Shown here in pieces: positions 14,728 through 16,670 of a stretch of DNA of 16,670 nt. The DNA is taken from the NCBI RefSeq assembly GCF_051967575.1, contig NZ_JBQCJW010000047.1:1-16670 (forward strand). The letters are read 5' to 3'. This stretch comes from Solibacillus silvestris_B. GTDB taxonomy: Bacteria; Bacillota; Bacilli; Bacillales_A; Planococcaceae. The notes below the pieces were generated by a model. It was given only the letters and a program-made list of their open reading frames with translations, did no database searches and was not told the origin of the DNA. Made by a program: the position numbers and the translations under genes. Each line of letters starts with the position of its first letter. The stretch's first letter is position 1.

Positions 14728-16272
14728 TTAGTGAGATACATCTTGAACTGAAATACCAGTTTGTGCTTTAACTTCAACTTCACGGTATTTCTTATCGTCA
14801 GTTTCTTTCGACATCAATGTACCAATGAATCCGCCCAAGAAGCCAAGCGGTACAGAGATTAACGCCGGATTCGTTAACATGATTAACGGTTCGCCTACGA
14901 AGATCGCTTTACCTTCTACTGGGCTCCATACGTTTGGAGAGATTGCCACTAAAATTAAAGCTGAAATTAAACCTGTCAACATTGCAGTCACTGCACCGTT
15001 TGTGTTGAAACGTTTCCAGTAAATAGTGTAGATGATTACTGGCAAGTTTGCAGACGCCGCGATACAGAATGCTAATGATACTAAGAATGCTACGTTTAAC
15101 GTTTGAGCACCTAAAGCTAATAAAATGGATACTACAGAGATGATAATTGAACCAATACGAGCAGCTTTAACGGCTTCTTTCTCTGTAATTTTACCTTTTT
15201 TGATAATTTGACCGTAAATATCATGTGATAGGGCAGATGCTCCAGAAAGCACTAGGCCCGCTACTACCGCTAAAATTGTCGCGAATGCTACCGCACACAC
15301 GAACGAGAAGAGGATGTCGCCACCAAGCGCTTGTGCTAAAAGTGGGGCAGCCATGTTACCTGCCGGGTTTGCAGCAACGATTTCCTCTTTACCTACGAAT
15401 GCAGCAGCACCGAAGCCTAAGAAAATCGTTAATACATAGAATAATCCTACGATCCAAGTAGCCCAAATTACTGAAGATCGAGCAGTTTGTGCGTCTTTTA
15501 CTGTGAAGAAACGCATTAGGATATGCGGAAGACCCGCTGTACCAAGCACTAACGCGATAAGCATCGAAATTGTATCAAGACCATCTGTATAACGTAAACC
15601 TGGATTTAAATATGCTTCGCCATACTCTGTTGCAGTAGTCATATGTGTAAACATTTGTGCAATAGAGAAGTCGAATTTCGCTAATACTAGGAATGAAATA
15701 ATGATTGTACCTAACATTAATAAACAAGCTTTAATGATTTGTACCCAAGATGTTGCCGTCATACCACCGAACAATACGTAAACAGTCATCATGACACCAA
15801 CTAAAAGCACCGCCATCCAATATTCAATGCCTAACAGCAATTGAATAAGAGCACCAGCACCTACAAGCTGTGCAATCATGTAGAATAATACGATTGTAAT
15901 AGTGGATAATGCTGCTGTACCGCGAACTTTTGCTTTGTCGAAACGAGCTGTAATCATATCCGCTAACGTGAATCGACCCAAGTTACGTAATGGTTCAGCA
16001 ACGATGTATAAAACTACTAAGTAAGCTACTAAGTAACCGATAGAGAAGAAGAATCCATCGAATCCGAATAATGCGATCGAACCGGCGATACCTAGGAATG
16101 ATGCTGCCGATAAGTAGTCACCCGCGATTGCAAGACCATTTTGCCAGCCAGTTAAACCTCCACCCGCTGTATAGAAATCCGATGCACTTGATGTACGTTT
16201 AGAAGCCCACCAAGTAATGACTAAAGTTAAACCTACGATTGCTACGAAGAAGAATATCGCTGTAAAACTCAT
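14728..16272 (-). CDS. actP: Sodium:solute symporter, ActP/YwcA-type acetate (monocarboxylate) permease
   Basis: A 514-aa integral membrane transporter of the SSS family with about 13 TM helices. The N-terminal part has the typical SDFYTAGGGLTGWQNG then LAIAGDYLSAASFLG (31-61), and the middle has YVLFGGMTATSWVQ and GTAGLPHILMRFFTVKDA, as in E. coli ActP and B. subtilis YwcA. It probably takes up acetate and similar short monocarboxylates with sodium; the exact substrate is inferred, mainly from the DUF485 partner, which accompanies ActP as YjcH in E. coli and YwcB in B. subtilis. The ATG follows AAGGAGGT inside the upstream gene and overlaps its stop by four bases (ATGA), so translation is probably coupled. 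The C-terminal cytoplasmic tail is short and charged. Confidence 0.88.
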   Translation of the reverse strand: MSFTAIFFFVAIVGLTLVITWWASKRTSSASDFYTAGGGLTGWQNGLAIAGDYLSAASFLGIAGSIALFGFDGFFFSIGYLVAYLVVLYIVAEPLRNLGRFTLADMITARFDKAKVRGTAALSTITIVLFYMIAQLVGAGALIQLLLGIEYWMAVLLVGVMMTVYVLFGGMTATSWVQIIKACLLMLGTIIISFLVLAKFDFSIAQMFTHMTTATEYGEAYLNPGLRYTDGLDTISMLIALVLGTAGLPHILMRFFTVKDAQTARSSVIWATWIVGLFYVLTIFLGFGAAAFVGKEEIVAANPAGNMAAPLLAQALGGDILFSFVCAVAFATILAVVAGLVLSGASALSHDIYGQIIKKGKITEKEAVKAARIGSIIISVVSILLALGAQTLNVAFLVSLAFCIAASANLPVIIYTIYWKRFNTNGAVTAMLTGLISALILVAISPNVWSPVEGKAIFVGEPLIMLTNPALISVPLGFLGGFIGTLMSKETDDKKYREVEVKAQTGISVQDVSH

Positions 16273-16595
16273 TTCGTTTGACCTCCTTCATACTCTGCAA
16301 TAATAGCTTTTGCCTCTGCATCGTATTTGTTTGCACGCGATACATAGAAGTGTGCTAAGCTCCAAGTCATAATGAACAGACCTGCAGAATAGATCCAAAC
16401 CCAAGTAATGTTGCCAATTGCCTTTTGATGTAGAATTTCTGTGAATGACGTTAAAATTGGTAATAACATATAAAGTGCTAAGAAGATTACCGTCATTGTC
16501 CATAGAAATGAGTTCTTTTTCTTCGCAAGCTGCTTGAACGATTGCTGCGATGCGATTTTGTCATAATCAATAATTGGCTTTTGATTATTCCCCAT
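16269..16595 (-). CDS. DUF485-family small membrane protein (YjcH/YwcB-like)
   Basis: A 108-aa protein with two TM helices (about 31-50 and 61-84). The family pattern is clear: YDKIASQQSFKQLAKKK before TM1, YMLLPILTSF at its end, GNITWVWIYSAGLFIMTW in TM2, then a charged C-terminal helix. DUF485 genes nearly always precede an actP-like symporter, as here with an ATGA overlap; the exact role is unknown but probably concerns assembly or activity of the permease. The ATG at 16595 is forced by an in-frame TGA four codons upstream. Unusually, no Shine-Dalgarno sequence precedes it (leader TTGACAAACACCG), and a TATATT box lies only 11 nt away, so the mRNA may be almost leaderless. Confidence 0.9.
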   Translation of the reverse strand: MGNNQKPIIDYDKIASQQSFKQLAKKKNSFLWTMTVIFLALYMLLPILTSFTEILHQKAIGNITWVWIYSAGLFIMTWSLAHFYVSRANKYDAEAKAIIAEYEGGQTK

Positions 16596-16606
16596 CGGTG
16601 TTTGTC

Positions 16607-16612
16607 AATATA
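16607..16612 (-). promoter_or_regulatory. Possible -10 box of the DUF485-actP operon
   Basis: TATATT on the - strand (16612-16607), 11 nt from the DUF485 ATG; no good -35 is visible 16-18 nt upstream. If used, the leader would be only about 4 nt. The rest of the window to 16670 is AT-rich, with short GATTTT repeats and nothing else I can assign. Confidence 0.35.
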
Positions 16613-16670
16613 GTTGTCGCATCAAGCTACTTAACTTTTCTATCAAAATCAAAATCTGTTCTATTAAAAT

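Noticed and set aside
1..16670. CRISPR array, tRNA/rRNA, insertion sequence or phage genes
   Set aside because: No spaced direct repeats, transposase or integrase motifs, terminal inverted repeats or tRNA-like folds were seen on reading both strands.

Overview
The window looks like core chromosome of a low-GC, Gram-positive member of the Bacillales. I infer a Planococcaceae relative (Lysinibacillus/Solibacillus-like), not from any database match. The reasons are AT-rich codon use, strong AGGAGG-type ribosome binding sites with several TTG/GTG starts, an S-box (SAM-I) riboswitch, and a yneR-like / plsY / parE / parC block that matches the Bacillus subtilis order. I see no IS element, phage gene, CRISPR array, tRNA or rRNA.

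Layout. (1) 1-4356, + strand: a large UPF1-like superfamily 1 helicase carrying a huge coiled-coil insertion, open at the left edge, followed 15 bp later by an uncharacterised 250-aa protein with a probable winged-helix region. (2) 4357-6178, + strand: an extended -10 promoter, SAM-I riboswitch and terminator, then a 220-nt leader with extra hairpins, metA (Glu111 type, predicted to use acetyl-CoA), a small 3-TM membrane protein and a bidirectional terminator. (3) 6179-8926, - strand: an orphan ABC ATPase, a YczE-type membrane protein, a cysteine-free HesB/YneR-like protein and plsY, most with their own promoter or terminator. (4) 8927-13788, + strand: a regulatory region with a FapR-like site on the plsY side and a promoter plus LexA-like box on the parE side, then the overlapping topoisomerase IV genes parE-parC. 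Past parC lies a near-consensus promoter with a dyad in its spacer and a predicted two-hairpin transcript of about 65 nt. (5) 13789-16670, - strand: a 46-aa basic small protein whose ribosome binding site lies in a hairpin, a membrane-anchored hypothetical protein, and a DUF485/actP-type acetate symporter operon.

How they work together: metA feeds methionine synthesis under SAM feedback; PlsY makes lysophosphatidic acid for phospholipids; ParE/ParC decatenate chromosomes and appear SOS-linked; the DUF485-SSS pair is a probable acetate/monocarboxylate uptake system. The least explained parts are the helicase plus its small partner, the dyad-promoter RNA after parC, the RBS-hairpin small protein, and the long leader between the SAM terminator and metA.
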